A DNA stretch of 64,000 bases from positions 1-64,000 of the forward strand of contig NZ_QVEX01000004.1 of assembly GCF_003434055.1 (NCBI RefSeq), read 5' to 3'. The stretch is from Enterocloster aldenensis (GTDB lineage: Bacteria > Bacillota > Clostridia > Lachnospirales > Lachnospiraceae). Numbering within the stretch: position 1 is the first letter of the stretch; every line of letters begins with the position of its first letter. Of this stretch, positions 8,447 through 16,339 are shown piece after piece. The notes under the pieces were generated by a model. The model worked only from the letters and a program-made list of their open reading frames with translations, made no database searches and was not told the origin of the DNA. The translations under genes and the position numbers were made by a program.

Positions 8447-9474
8447 AGGCATTATTTGAAGAGTTATCCAATGTATTGGCAAAAGGGGAGGAGGCCGTGC
8501 TGGTCACAATCATAGCCAGCTCCGGCTCCACGCCCAGGGGCACCGGTTCACGCATGCTGGTGAGGCAGGACGGCTCCATCAAAGGGACCGTGGGCGGCGG
8601 CGCAGTGGAATACCAGGCCATACTCACGGCCATGGAGGCCATGGAACATAAAGCTTCCTATACCAAGGGATTTACCCTGAACCGGAACCAGGTGGCTGAT
8701 ATCGGCATGGTGTGCGGCGGCAACGTGGTGGTTTACTTTCAGTATATCCGCCCGGATGACGGGGACTTTGCAGGCTTATGCACAAAGGTGAGGGAAGCGC
8801 TTGGCAGGGATGAGGACAGCTGGCTGCTCCTTGACATATCGGACGAGACCTGCTGGCAGATGGGGCTTTACAGCAAAAGCACAGGCCTTCTGGGCATGGA
8901 TATGCCGGGACAGGCGCTGCAGGAACCGATTTTTACAAGCAGGACCCTTCAACAGGAGGTTGGGGGACGTAAATACTACATTGAACCCCTGGTCCAGGCA
9001 GGGACGGTCTATATCTTTGGCGGCGGACATGTGGCCCAGGAACTGGTGCCTGTCCTGTCCCATGTGGGGTTCCGGTGCGTGGTCATGGATGACAGGGAGG
9101 AATTTGCCAACAGGGAAGTATTCCCCCAGGCAGCAGCAACCATTGTGGGGAACCTGGAAGGGATTGGCAGCTATATTGACATCAGGCCCTGTGATTATGT
9201 GTGCGTCATGACCAGGGGACATCAGTTTGACTATTATGTACAGCGCCAGGCCCTGACCATGAAGCCGGGCTACATCGGCATCATGGGAAGCAGGAATAAA
9301 ATCAGGGTGGTAACGGATAAACTGCTGGCGGACGGTTTTACAAGGGAAGAGATAGAAGCCTGCCACATGCCCATCGGGACGGATATCCGGGCAGAGACAC
9401 CGGCAGAGATAGCAATCAGCATTGCAGGCGAGCTGATCTGTGAGCGGGCTGCCAGGATGGGACGCAGGAAGTAA
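8443..9474 (+). CDS. xdhC: XdhC/CoxI family molybdenum hydroxylase maturation protein
   Basis: A 343-residue protein. The N-terminal XdhC/CoxI segment includes TIIASSGSTPRGTGSRMLV and GTVGGGAVEY. The C-terminal Rossmann domain begins VYIFGGGHVAQEL and ends IGIMGSRNKI. XdhC binds Mo cofactor, promotes its sulfuration and delivers it to xanthine dehydrogenase-type enzymes. No hydroxylase structural gene is in the window, so its client lies elsewhere. The start overlaps the preceding stop (ATGA), so translation is probably coupled. Confidence 0.92.
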   Translation: MKALFEELSNVLAKGEEAVLVTIIASSGSTPRGTGSRMLVRQDGSIKGTVGGGAVEYQAILTAMEAMEHKASYTKGFTLNRNQVADIGMVCGGNVVVYFQYIRPDDGDFAGLCTKVREALGRDEDSWLLLDISDETCWQMGLYSKSTGLLGMDMPGQALQEPIFTSRTLQQEVGGRKYYIEPLVQAGTVYIFGGGHVAQELVPVLSHVGFRCVVMDDREEFANREVFPQAAATIVGNLEGIGSYIDIRPCDYVCVMTRGHQFDYYVQRQALTMKPGYIGIMGSRNKIRVVTDKLLADGFTREEIEACHMPIGTDIRAETPAEIAISIAGELICERAARMGRRK

Positions 9475-9494
9475 GGATAAGACTTCGTTAAATA

Positions 9495-9535
9495 AAATAC
9501 AAAAATTTTTAGGCAACCTAAAAGAATTTGTATTT
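9495..9535. repeat. Imperfect AT-rich palindrome downstream of xdhC
   Basis: Two 19-base arms (AAATACAAA... and ...TTTGTATTT) match at 16 of 19 positions around a CAA loop. The centre, TTAGGCAACCTAA, resembles the TTAGG-N3-CCTAA core of DtxR/MntR-type metal-regulator sites. It could be an operator for the small gene downstream or a weak terminator for xdhC. Confidence 0.45.
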
Positions 9536-9585
9536 ATAAACAAAAACAAAGGATGTACGGCCTGAAAGATCATCTATATTGCGGA

Positions 9586-9614
9586 TTGTGCGGCTGCGGA
9601 TTCCGGGCTATAAT
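9586..9614 (+). promoter_or_regulatory. Promoter of the 27-residue peptide gene
   Basis: TTGTGC, exactly 17 bp, TATAAT. The start would fall near 9621, about 40 bases upstream of the small ORF. A matching terminator lies beyond the ORF. Confidence 0.55.
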
Positions 9615-9662
9615 CAGGGTATCCAAATGATAAGCAGAATACTTTGAAAGAAGGGAACGCAG

Positions 9663-9746
9663 ATGGCAGTAATCGCAATCATACTTGCATACGGCATCCT
9701 CAGTGTGGATCTGTATGGCGTCATCAGGGATAACATCCGCAAATAA
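9663..9746 (+). CDS. Small membrane peptide, 27 residues
   Basis: This short ORF reads MAVIAIILAYG, then ILSVDLYGVIRDNIRK. That gives one hydrophobic helix (residues 2-14) followed by a charged tail, typical of a small single-pass membrane protein. An AAGGGA ribosome binding site sits 7 bases upstream of the ATG. It has its own promoter (9586-9614) and terminator (9776-9824), so it is a complete transcription unit in the 440-bp gap between xdhC and yqeC. I do not recognise the family. Function is unknown; a link to molybdenum or metal homeostasis is suggested only by location. Confidence 0.5.
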   Translation: MAVIAIILAYGILSVDLYGVIRDNIRK

Positions 9747-9775
9747 AATGGGAAGCAATTGACCAAATGATAGGA

Positions 9776-9824
9776 AAAACAGTCAGGAACACAGGGCAAG
9801 GCCGTTGGTTCCCGGCTGTTTTTG
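9776..9824 (+). terminator. Terminator after the small peptide gene
   Basis: AAACAG-TC-A-GGAAC pairs with GTTCC-CGG-CTGTTT across a 17-base loop, followed by a run of Ts. One internal mismatch and G-U pairs are present. Confidence 0.6.
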
Positions 9825-9913
9825 TGCGTTTATGGCTTTCCTTAAATTGTAATTTATGTTAAGATAATCTGTACGGGAAACAGGACGTGTTGGAATGATG
9901 CAGAGGATGGTGG

Positions 9914-10738
9914 ATGGGCATGGATGCTTACTATAAGGACAAAGGCAGCTGGAACCGGTCAGACAGGCTTTTTCGCGCGCTGGCCCTTGACGGGCGGATG
10001 GAGCGGAGGGCCCGGAGGGGAAGCGGGCCGTATGTGATTTCCTTAACAGGCGGAGGCGGTAAAACATCCCTGATCCGCCGTCTTGCATGGGAGGGGATGG
10101 AACAAGGCCTTAAGGTCTTTGTGACCACCACCACCCACATGGCCGTGCCGCTGCGCCTGGGCGTTTTTTCCGGCAGCGGACAGGACGTGAAGGAAATGCT
10201 TGACCGGGAACACGCTGTTGTGGCCGGACAGACCAACGGGGCAGGGAAAATCTCCTACATGGGGGATGGGGCCTACGGCTCATTATGTCCCCTGGCCGAC
10301 CTGGTCCTGGTGGAGGCGGACGGGGCCAAGCGGCTGCCTCTTAAGGTGCCGAGGGGCAACGAGCCGATCATACCGGACAATACGGATTTAATCCTCTGTG
10401 TCAGCGGCCTTTCAGCCGCAGGCAGCCTGGCGGCGGAAAAGTGCTTCCGTCTGGATGCAGCGCAGCGTATCATGGAGGCCCATGGGCGTAAGGATTACAA
10501 TGGAGGGGAAGGCGGACCGTGGCGGATTACCCTGGAGGATATGGGCTGCCTGATGCGTTATGGGTATCTGGAGCCGCTCCGGGCCAAATATCCGCGCACA
10601 GAGGTCCTCCCTGTATGGAACCAGGCCGACACCAGGGAACTGGGGCTGGCGGCAGCCGGGCTTTTGGATGAGATGAAGGAGGATGGCGGGATTGCAGCAG
10701 GCCGGCTGCTGGGGGAAGAATCCGCCGGACTATTTTAA
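9914..10738 (+). CDS. yqeC: Selenium cofactor biosynthesis protein YqeC
   Basis: A 274-residue protein with a P-loop near residue 48 (SLTGGGGKTSLIRRL), then VFVTTTTHMA and LVEADGAKRLPLKVP, hallmarks of YqeC. YqeC belongs to the set of genes linked to selenium-dependent molybdenum hydroxylases; its biochemical step is not well defined. The neighbouring XdhC, MocA-like and MoeA-like genes support this role. The ATG at 9914 is used; 9920 is a second possible start. No selenoprotein gene or YqeB is visible here. Confidence 0.88.
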   Translation: MGMDAYYKDKGSWNRSDRLFRALALDGRMERRARRGSGPYVISLTGGGGKTSLIRRLAWEGMEQGLKVFVTTTTHMAVPLRLGVFSGSGQDVKEMLDREHAVVAGQTNGAGKISYMGDGAYGSLCPLADLVLVEADGAKRLPLKVPRGNEPIIPDNTDLILCVSGLSAAGSLAAEKCFRLDAAQRIMEAHGRKDYNGGEGGPWRITLEDMGCLMRYGYLEPLRAKYPRTEVLPVWNQADTRELGLAAAGLLDEMKEDGGIAAGRLLGEESAGLF

Positions 10739-10739
10739 T

Positions 10740-11330
10740 ATGAAGATATCGTTTATCTATATGGCATCCGGATATGGCAGAAGGTTCGGATCTAATAAAC
10801 TGTATGCCCGGCTGGACGGCAGGCCGCTGTACCGCCATGGGCTGGAATGCCTGCTGGCGGCGGCCGGGGAACTGAAGGAAAAAGATGGATTTGACGTGGG
10901 CCTGATACTGGTCAGCCAGTACCGGGACATACTGGAGGATGGGAAGGAACTGGGACTTGAGGCCGTATATAACGGTTTCAGCAGCCAGGGGATTACGGCT
11001 TCCCTGCGCCTGGGCACGAAAGCCGCGGGGGAGGACACGGACATCCTTCTGTTTTTTGTGGCGGACCAGCCCTATATGAAGGGCACTACGGTGGCTTCCT
11101 TTGTCCGCGGGTTTGCAGGGTGCGGATATGGGATTGGCTGTGTGAAAAGCGGGGACAGGAAAGGGAATCCCGCGGCATTTTCCGGCAGATACAGGCAGGA
11201 ACTGCTGGCGCTTTGGGGAGACCGGGGCGGAAGCGTGATCATGAAGGCGCATCCCGGGGACGTGTGGACCATGGAGGTGCCGGCAGAGGAATTAAAAGAC
11301 ATCGATCTGCAGGAAGACCTGGGGCAATGA
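10740..11330 (+). CDS. MocA/MobA-like molybdenum cofactor nucleotidyltransferase
   Basis: A 196-residue protein opening FIYMASGYGRRFGSNKL, an intact nucleotidyltransferase loop with Arg and Lys. LFFVADQPYM and GNPAAFSGRYRQELL are further family motifs. It probably transfers CMP to molybdopterin for hydroxylase-type enzymes. The ATG lies one base after the yqeC stop. The intact loop contrasts with the altered one in the HTH-fused paralog at 7505-8446. Confidence 0.87.
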   Translation: MKISFIYMASGYGRRFGSNKLYARLDGRPLYRHGLECLLAAAGELKEKDGFDVGLILVSQYRDILEDGKELGLEAVYNGFSSQGITASLRLGTKAAGEDTDILLFFVADQPYMKGTTVASFVRGFAGCGYGIGCVKSGDRKGNPAAFSGRYRQELLALWGDRGGSVIMKAHPGDVWTMEVPAEELKDIDLQEDLGQ

Positions 11331-11380
11331 ACGGACTGCGGGACCGCCTGCAGGCCATGCCTGGGGGAAAGGGGGATTGT

Positions 11381-12754
11381 ATGAGGGAAACCAATGATTT
11401 TTCAAAGGGCAGCGTCATAAAGAATATCCTGAAGCTGGCCCTGCCCATGACCCTGGCCCAGCTGATTAACGTGCTGTATAATATTGTGGACCGGATATAC
11501 ATCGGCATGATTCCGGAACATGCCACCTTGTCACTGACCGGCCTGGGGCTGTGCCTTCCCATCATATCCATTGTCATTGCGTTTGCAAACCTGTTCGGCA
11601 TGGGAGGCGCACCGCTGTGTTCCATTGAACGCGGACGCGGCAATACATCAGAGGCAGAGTCCATTATGGGCAATGCCTTTGTGATGATGGTCGCAGTGGG
11701 AATCCTCCTCACGGTCACGGGACTGATGTTCAGACGCCCCATGCTGTATCTGTTCGGGGCCAGCGACGCAACTATTGGTTACGCGGACGCTTACATAACC
11801 ATCTACCTTATGGGCAATATCTTTGTGATGACCGGTCTGGGCATGAACAGTTTCATCAACTCCCAGGGATTCGGGACAGTGGGCATGATGACCGTGCTTC
11901 TGGGCGCTGTGAGCAACATCATACTGGACCCCATATTTATTTTTGTGTTCCACATGGGCGTCAGGGGAGCTGCCCTGGCAACCATCCTGTCCCAGTTCCT
12001 GTCCGCTGCGTGGATCATCGCATTCCTCACCGGGAAAAAGACAATCCTTCGGCTGCGCCCGTCCGCCATGAAGCTGGAAGGCGCCCGCGTCCTGCGCATT
12101 GTGGGCCTGGGCATGTCGGGCTTTACCATGTCCATCACCAACAGCTCAGTGCAGATCATGTATAATGTGATGCTCCAGAAGTTCGGCGGCGACCTGTATG
12201 TGGGGATCATGACGGTCATCAACTCGGTGCGGGAGGTCATTTCCATGCCGGTCAACGGACTTACCAACAGCGCCCAGCCGGTGATGGGATTTAATTACGG
12301 GGCAAGGGAATACAACCGGGTCAGGAAGTCCATTGTATTCATGTCCGCGGTCAGCATTGCATACACGGTGGTTGTATGGCTCTTTGTGCATGAATGTCCG
12401 GAATTCTTCATCCGCATCTTTAACAGGGAAGGGGAACTGGTGGAGGCAGGCGTTCCGGCCATGCGGGTATATTTCTTCGGGTTTTTCATGATGTCCCTCC
12501 AGTTTGCGGGCCAGGCCGTGTTCGTGGGGCTTGGAAAGTCGAAAAATGCAGTGTTCTTTTCCATTTTCCGCAAGGTCATCATTGTCATTCCGCTGATCCT
12601 GATACTGCCGGCCGTATTCAATCTGGGTACCACGGGAATATTAATGGCAGAGCCAATCTCCAATTTTATCGGCGGCACAGCCTGTTTCGGGACCATGATG
12701 TTAACGGTGTGGCCGGAACTAAAACGCGGGGCAAAGGAGAAGACGGACCAATGA
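11381..12754 (+). CDS. MATE family efflux transporter
   Basis: A 457-residue membrane protein with about 12 hydrophobic segments in two MATE repeats (LKLALPMTLAQLINVLYNIVD at the start is typical). It is expected to export cationic drugs or metabolites using Na+ or H+. An in-frame ATG at 11327 overlaps the previous stop, but AAAGGGGG six bases before the ATG at 11381 favours the later start. It overlaps the next gene by ATGA. Substrate unknown. Confidence 0.9.
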   Translation: MRETNDFSKGSVIKNILKLALPMTLAQLINVLYNIVDRIYIGMIPEHATLSLTGLGLCLPIISIVIAFANLFGMGGAPLCSIERGRGNTSEAESIMGNAFVMMVAVGILLTVTGLMFRRPMLYLFGASDATIGYADAYITIYLMGNIFVMTGLGMNSFINSQGFGTVGMMTVLLGAVSNIILDPIFIFVFHMGVRGAALATILSQFLSAAWIIAFLTGKKTILRLRPSAMKLEGARVLRIVGLGMSGFTMSITNSSVQIMYNVMLQKFGGDLYVGIMTVINSVREVISMPVNGLTNSAQPVMGFNYGAREYNRVRKSIVFMSAVSIAYTVVVWLFVHECPEFFIRIFNREGELVEAGVPAMRVYFFGFFMMSLQFAGQAVFVGLGKSKNAVFFSIFRKVIIVIPLILILPAVFNLGTTGILMAEPISNFIGGTACFGTMMLTVWPELKRGAKEKTDQ

Positions 12755-14367
12755 AGAAACATGTACTTAGGATAACGGCAGCCCTTGGGGCGGCGGCTTT
12801 TCTGTTTACCACGGGATTTGCCAGGGCAGAGGACCATGCATCCGGTAAGGCTGGATATCTCAAGTCCGCAACCTATTATTCCGATGACTGGGTCATCAAT
12901 TTCTGGAACAGTGAAAGCAGCCGCATGGATGAGGAACTGGCTCAGATTGCAGAAGACGGGTTTAACAACATCATTCTTGTGGTGCCCTGGAGGGAGTTCC
13001 AGCCAGGCACATCGCCCTGCACCTATAACAGCTATGCCTGGGACAAGCTGGACCGCGTCATGGAAGCGGCAGCGGACCAGGGACTAAGCGTCATGCTGCG
13101 GGTGGGATATACCTGGGATTATTATGGAAGGGACGATGTGCTTTCCCGCTACCGCGGGCTTATGTATGACGGTGATATCCGGGACGCCTGGATGGAATAT
13201 GTGGGCCGTCTGTATGGGCGGGCCTCGTCCCATGGAAATTTCTGCGGGGGCTTCATTACATGGGAGGATTTCTGGAACTTTACGGACACCAGCGCGGGCC
13301 TGGGAAACAAAGCCAGCGCAAGGAAAATGGCCAGGCAGTGCGGTTACACGGAATATGCCGGGGAACACTATACCCTTGAGGAGCTGGAGGAAATGTACGG
13401 GCATTCCCTGGATTCCTATGACGACCTGTATTTTCCGGGAAAGGACTCCTATGCCAGGAAGGTATTCTTCGAATTTTATGATGATTTCCTCAATGGACTG
13501 TTAGCTGAAAGCCAGGAAGCATTCCCCGGCCTTTCCATGGAGGTACGGCTGGATGTGGATTCTGTGGAACATGCGGACGGGTCGCTGGAGGGATTCATGC
13601 ATTCCTCCACCTTCCCAAGCGGGAATGCGGCCTATACAAGCACCATGTACAGCGTGCCCATGGGGTTCCTCAATGAACATGAGAGGGTTACGGCTGATGA
13701 GGTCCTGGAGAAGCTTCCCGTGTTCATGAACCGGCTTCACGTGTACGGCGGCGGAAAGCCGGTATATATAGACCAGTTCCTTTTTACGGACAACACGGTG
13801 GGGTATGAGCACAATGCCCAGCTGATGGATGACCAGAAGGCCTTATTCCTGGAAAAGGCGGCCCCTGTCCTAAAAAGCATGACCATGGGATACGGCATAT
13901 GGACATACCGGGATTACGGCGATAATAAACTGTATAATGCCCAGTTCGGGCTGGGACAGGAAGGCTGGAGGTTTTCAGGCGGCAGCAGTGTGGTCAGGCG
14001 AGGAAAGACCAGGCAGGCCAAGATCCCGGGCGGCGCAGGTATCTTCCAGGATATTGGGAACCGTATGACAGGTACCACGGGAAAAGACACCCATGTAAGG
14101 TTCCTGGCAGAAAGCGAGGGCGTCAGCCAGCTGTCCGTCAGCGCGTCCGGACGCACGAAGACCGTGGAGGTAAAGGGCCCGGGCACGGTTGAACTTGTTT
14201 TTGAAAATTGCAGCGCCAAGGATTTCTCCATCCGTGCCAGCGGAGATACCGCCTATGTGGATGATGTCCAGGTATTTACATTCACCACCCAGGGCGAACT
14301 GTACCACATGGACGGTTCCGAGGGAGGCTGCATTGAAGCGCTGCGTCTTATGAATCAAAACTTATAA
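12751..14367 (+). CDS. Exported glycoside hydrolase-like TIM-barrel protein
   Basis: A 538-residue protein with a Sec signal peptide (MKKHVLRITAALGAAAFLF to about ARA). Residues ~30-410 look like a GH-A clan-type barrel: FNNIILVVPWREFQPG, GLSVMLRVGYTWDYYGRDD, GGFITWEDFWN and VYIDQFLFTDN contain acidic residues at strand ends. Residues ~420-538 look like a beta-sandwich carbohydrate-binding module. I cannot assign a GH family. It starts within the MATE stop codon (ATGA), so translation is coupled to an integral membrane exporter, an odd pairing. Confidence 0.7.
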   Translation: MKKHVLRITAALGAAAFLFTTGFARAEDHASGKAGYLKSATYYSDDWVINFWNSESSRMDEELAQIAEDGFNNIILVVPWREFQPGTSPCTYNSYAWDKLDRVMEAAADQGLSVMLRVGYTWDYYGRDDVLSRYRGLMYDGDIRDAWMEYVGRLYGRASSHGNFCGGFITWEDFWNFTDTSAGLGNKASARKMARQCGYTEYAGEHYTLEELEEMYGHSLDSYDDLYFPGKDSYARKVFFEFYDDFLNGLLAESQEAFPGLSMEVRLDVDSVEHADGSLEGFMHSSTFPSGNAAYTSTMYSVPMGFLNEHERVTADEVLEKLPVFMNRLHVYGGGKPVYIDQFLFTDNTVGYEHNAQLMDDQKALFLEKAAPVLKSMTMGYGIWTYRDYGDNKLYNAQFGLGQEGWRFSGGSSVVRRGKTRQAKIPGGAGIFQDIGNRMTGTTGKDTHVRFLAESEGVSQLSVSASGRTKTVEVKGPGTVELVFENCSAKDFSIRASGDTAYVDDVQVFTFTTQGELYHMDGSEGGCIEALRLMNQNL

Positions 14368-14427
14368 TCAGCGCATACTATCCTTGTCATCGGTAGACGT
14401 TTAAACCATGAGAAGGAGGAAATGATC

Positions 14428-14742
14428 ATGACTAAGCTGGAATGTAGCGTTAAAAACTGTGTGCACAATGCAGATAACTGCTGCTGCAAGGCAGCCATTG
14501 CCGTGGATGGGAACAAGGCAGTGGATTCTGAGCAGACATGCTGTGCAAGCTTTGACGAGAACAAGGGCGGAAGGTTCACCAACCTGTTTAAGACTCCTGA
14601 GACCAGGCTGGATATTGCCTGCGATGCCGTCAAATGCATTTACAATGAGGAGCACCGCTGCACTGCTGAGCGCATTGACATCAGCGGGGACGGGGCCTGT
14701 GAATGCACGGAGACCAGGTGCAATACATTTAAGGCAAAATAA
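14428..14742 (+). CDS. DUF1540 Cys-rich protein, two tandem modules
   Basis: A 104-residue protein with two copies of a Cys-rich module: CSVKNCVHNADNCCCKAAI (near residue 6) and CDAVKCIYNEEHRC (near residue 57). It probably binds a metal through its ~14 cysteines. The family is common in spore-forming Clostridia, and its function is not established. GGAGG lies only two bases before an ATG at 14422 but eight before the ATG at 14428, so the later start is preferred. Confidence 0.85.
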   Translation: MTKLECSVKNCVHNADNCCCKAAIAVDGNKAVDSEQTCCASFDENKGGRFTNLFKTPETRLDIACDAVKCIYNEEHRCTAERIDISGDGACECTETRCNTFKAK

Positions 14743-14763
14743 GACAGGCCTTGGCTGTGGTTT

Positions 14764-14810
14764 GAGGCCGCCATACCGGAAGGATACGGTGTGGCGGCCT
14801 CAATTTTCTT
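14764..14810 (+). terminator. Strong terminator after DUF1540 gene
   Basis: GAGGCCGCCATACCG and CGGTGTGGCGGCCTC form a 15-bp stem with one G-U pair and an 8-base loop, followed by AATTTTCTT. Confidence 0.85.
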
Positions 14811-14858
14811 CTTTAGAAATAAAATCGCCCATGTGACGTTCTGTTTTATAAAAAGACG

Positions 14859-14887
14859 TTGACAAATCTTGCGCAGTGTAGTAAAGT
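14859..14887 (+). promoter_or_regulatory. Promoter of infC-rpmI-rplT
   Basis: A perfect TTGACA, 17-bp spacer and TAAAGT. Transcription would start near 14894, giving a leader of about 240 bases before infC. Confidence 0.7.
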
Positions 14888-14893
14888 AATATA

Positions 14894-15134
14894 AGTTGTG
14901 AGAACGACTGACAGGAAAGCAGGTATCCGCCTCACCCTGGCACGAGCAAGTGACCTGGGTTCATAGATGAAGTGATGTGCTGTAGCATTTCCATGGGAGA
15001 TGGGTCAGCAGATGATTTTATGTGTGTTAAGAGTGGATGGTCTGACTGTCCGCTTTATTTTTTGCCCTGGAGACAAGAACGGGGCGTGCTGATTCCTGAA
15101 CATTATGACTTATTATTTATGGAGGTGTACGACC
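14894..15134 (+). ncRNA. Structured 5' leader of the infC operon (L20-leader type)
   Basis: A long untranslated leader with several potential helices, for example ACCC...GGGT around 14935-14965. It contains a terminator hairpin at 15032-15065 ahead of infC. In Firmicutes the infC-rpmI-rplT leader is bound by L20 and terminates transcription when L20 is in excess. The position and terminator support that role here; L20-binding elements themselves were not resolved by eye. Confidence 0.6.
15032..15065 (+). terminator. Attenuator terminator in the infC leader
   Basis: AGTGGATGG and CTGTCCGCT form a 9-bp stem (including G-U pairs) around TCTGA, followed by TTATTTTTTT. It lies 70 bases before infC, so it must be conditional. 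Confidence 0.75.
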
Positions 15135-15641
15135 ATTAGCGAATTAATGATTAACGAACAAATCAGAGACAAGGAAGTAAGACTGATTGGCGAAGACGGA
15201 GAGCAGTTAGGCATAGTCCAGGCAAAGGACGCACTTAGGATGGCTCAGGAGGCTGAGCTTGACCTGGTAAAGATTGCGCCTACCGCAAAGCCGCCGGTAT
15301 GTAAGATTATCGACTACGGTAAGTACCGTTATGAGCTGGCACGCAAAGAGAAGGAAGCCAGGAAGAAACAGAAGGTAATCGAGATAAAGGAAGTTCGTTT
15401 GTCCCCCAATATTGACACCAACGACCTGAATACAAAGGTGGGAGCTGCCAGGAAGTTTTTAGAGAAGGGTGATAAAGTGAAAGTCACACTCCGTTTCCGC
15501 GGACGTGAGATGGCCCATATGTACAAATCCAAATACATCCTGGATGATTTCGCTGAGAGTCTTAAGGACATTGCAGTAATCGATAAGCCCTCTAAGGTAG
15601 AAGGAAGAAGCATGGTAATGTTTTTAACTGCAAAACGTTAA
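15135..15641 (+). CDS. infC: Translation initiation factor IF-3, AUU start
   Basis: A 168-residue IF-3 that binds the 30S subunit and checks initiator tRNA pairing. The N domain (MINEQIRDKEVRLIG...) and C domain (EVRLSPNIDTNDLNTK, VTLRFRGREMAH) are complete. GGAGGTG at 15121-15127 is 7 bases from ATT at 15135 but 19 from the first well-placed ATG (15147), so the start is AUU. AUU allows IF-3 to limit its own translation, as in E. coli. The operon continues with L35 and L20. Confidence 0.95.
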   Translation: MSELMINEQIRDKEVRLIGEDGEQLGIVQAKDALRMAQEAELDLVKIAPTAKPPVCKIIDYGKYRYELARKEKEARKKQKVIEIKEVRLSPNIDTNDLNTKVGAARKFLEKGDKVKVTLRFRGREMAHMYKSKYILDDFAESLKDIAVIDKPSKVEGRSMVMFLTAKR

Positions 15642-15670
15642 AATAGAAAGTTTTAAGGAGGAAATTAATA

Positions 15671-15868
15671 ATGCCAAAGTTAAAAACCAGCAGAGCAGCA
15701 GCAAAGCGCTTTAAAAAGACAGGAACCGGTAAGTTAGTCCGCAATAAAGCTTACAAATCCCATATCTTAACTAAGAAGTCCACAAAGAGAAAAAGGAATC
15801 TTAGAAAAGATATCGTTACCGATGCAACCAACGCAAAGGTAATGAAGAAGATTTTACCATATCTGTAA
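15671..15868 (+). CDS. rpmI: 50S ribosomal protein L35
   Basis: A 65-residue, highly basic protein of standard length ([20 protein letters not shown] start). It is a large-subunit component and sits in the conserved infC-rpmI-rplT order. AAGGAGG lies 8-9 bases upstream. Confidence 0.98.
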   Translation: MPKLKTSRAAAKRFKKTGTGKLVRNKAYKSHILTKKSTKRKRNLRKDIVTDATNAKVMKKILPYL

Positions 15869-15895
15869 GTTGAATTGTAGAAGGAGGAAATACCG

Positions 15896-16252
15896 ATGGC
15901 AAGAGTTAAAGGCGGTTTAAATGCAAAGAAGAAACACAATAGAGTCTTAAAGATGGCAAAGGGCTACAGAGGTGCCCGTTCCAAACAGTATAGAGTAGCA
16001 AAACAGTCCGTTATGCGCGCACTGACCAGCTCCTACGCTGGCAGGAAAGAGAGGAAGAGACAGTTCAGACAGCTCTGGATTGCACGTATCAACGCTGCAG
16101 CACGTATCAATGGCCTGTCCTACAGCAAGTTCATGTACGGCTTAAAGTTAGCTGAGGTGGATTTAAACCGTAAGGTCCTGTCCGATATGGCTATCAATGA
16201 CGCTGAGGGATTTGCAAAGTTAGCTGAGCTGGCTAAATCCAAGATTGCTTAA
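15896..16252 (+). CDS. rplT: 50S ribosomal protein L20
   Basis: A 118-residue rRNA-binding assembly protein ([20 protein letters not shown] start). L20 is the autorepressor of this operon in studied bacteria, acting through the leader annotated at 14894-15134. GAAGGAGG precedes the ATG and a terminator follows. Confidence 0.98.
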   Translation: MARVKGGLNAKKKHNRVLKMAKGYRGARSKQYRVAKQSVMRALTSSYAGRKERKRQFRQLWIARINAAARINGLSYSKFMYGLKLAEVDLNRKVLSDMAINDAEGFAKLAELAKSKIA

Positions 16253-16281
16253 TTATCTGCATAATTGAATCTGTAATCATT

Positions 16282-16339
16282 AAAGGTGCTGTAAACCGAT
16301 GGCGGGTAACCGCGTGGAGGGCTGCAGCACCTTTGTTTG
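16282..16339 (+). terminator. Terminator of the infC operon
   Basis: AAAGGTGCTG and CAGCACCTTT pair across a 32-base loop that contains its own small GC-rich hairpin (GCGGGTAACCGC). TTTGTTTGTT follows. It sits against the 3' end of the convergent CW-repeat gene. Confidence 0.7.

Noticed and set aside
14894..15031. T-box riboswitch upstream of infC
   Set aside because: No T-box core sequence or specifier loop is visible, and the context fits an L20-type leader.
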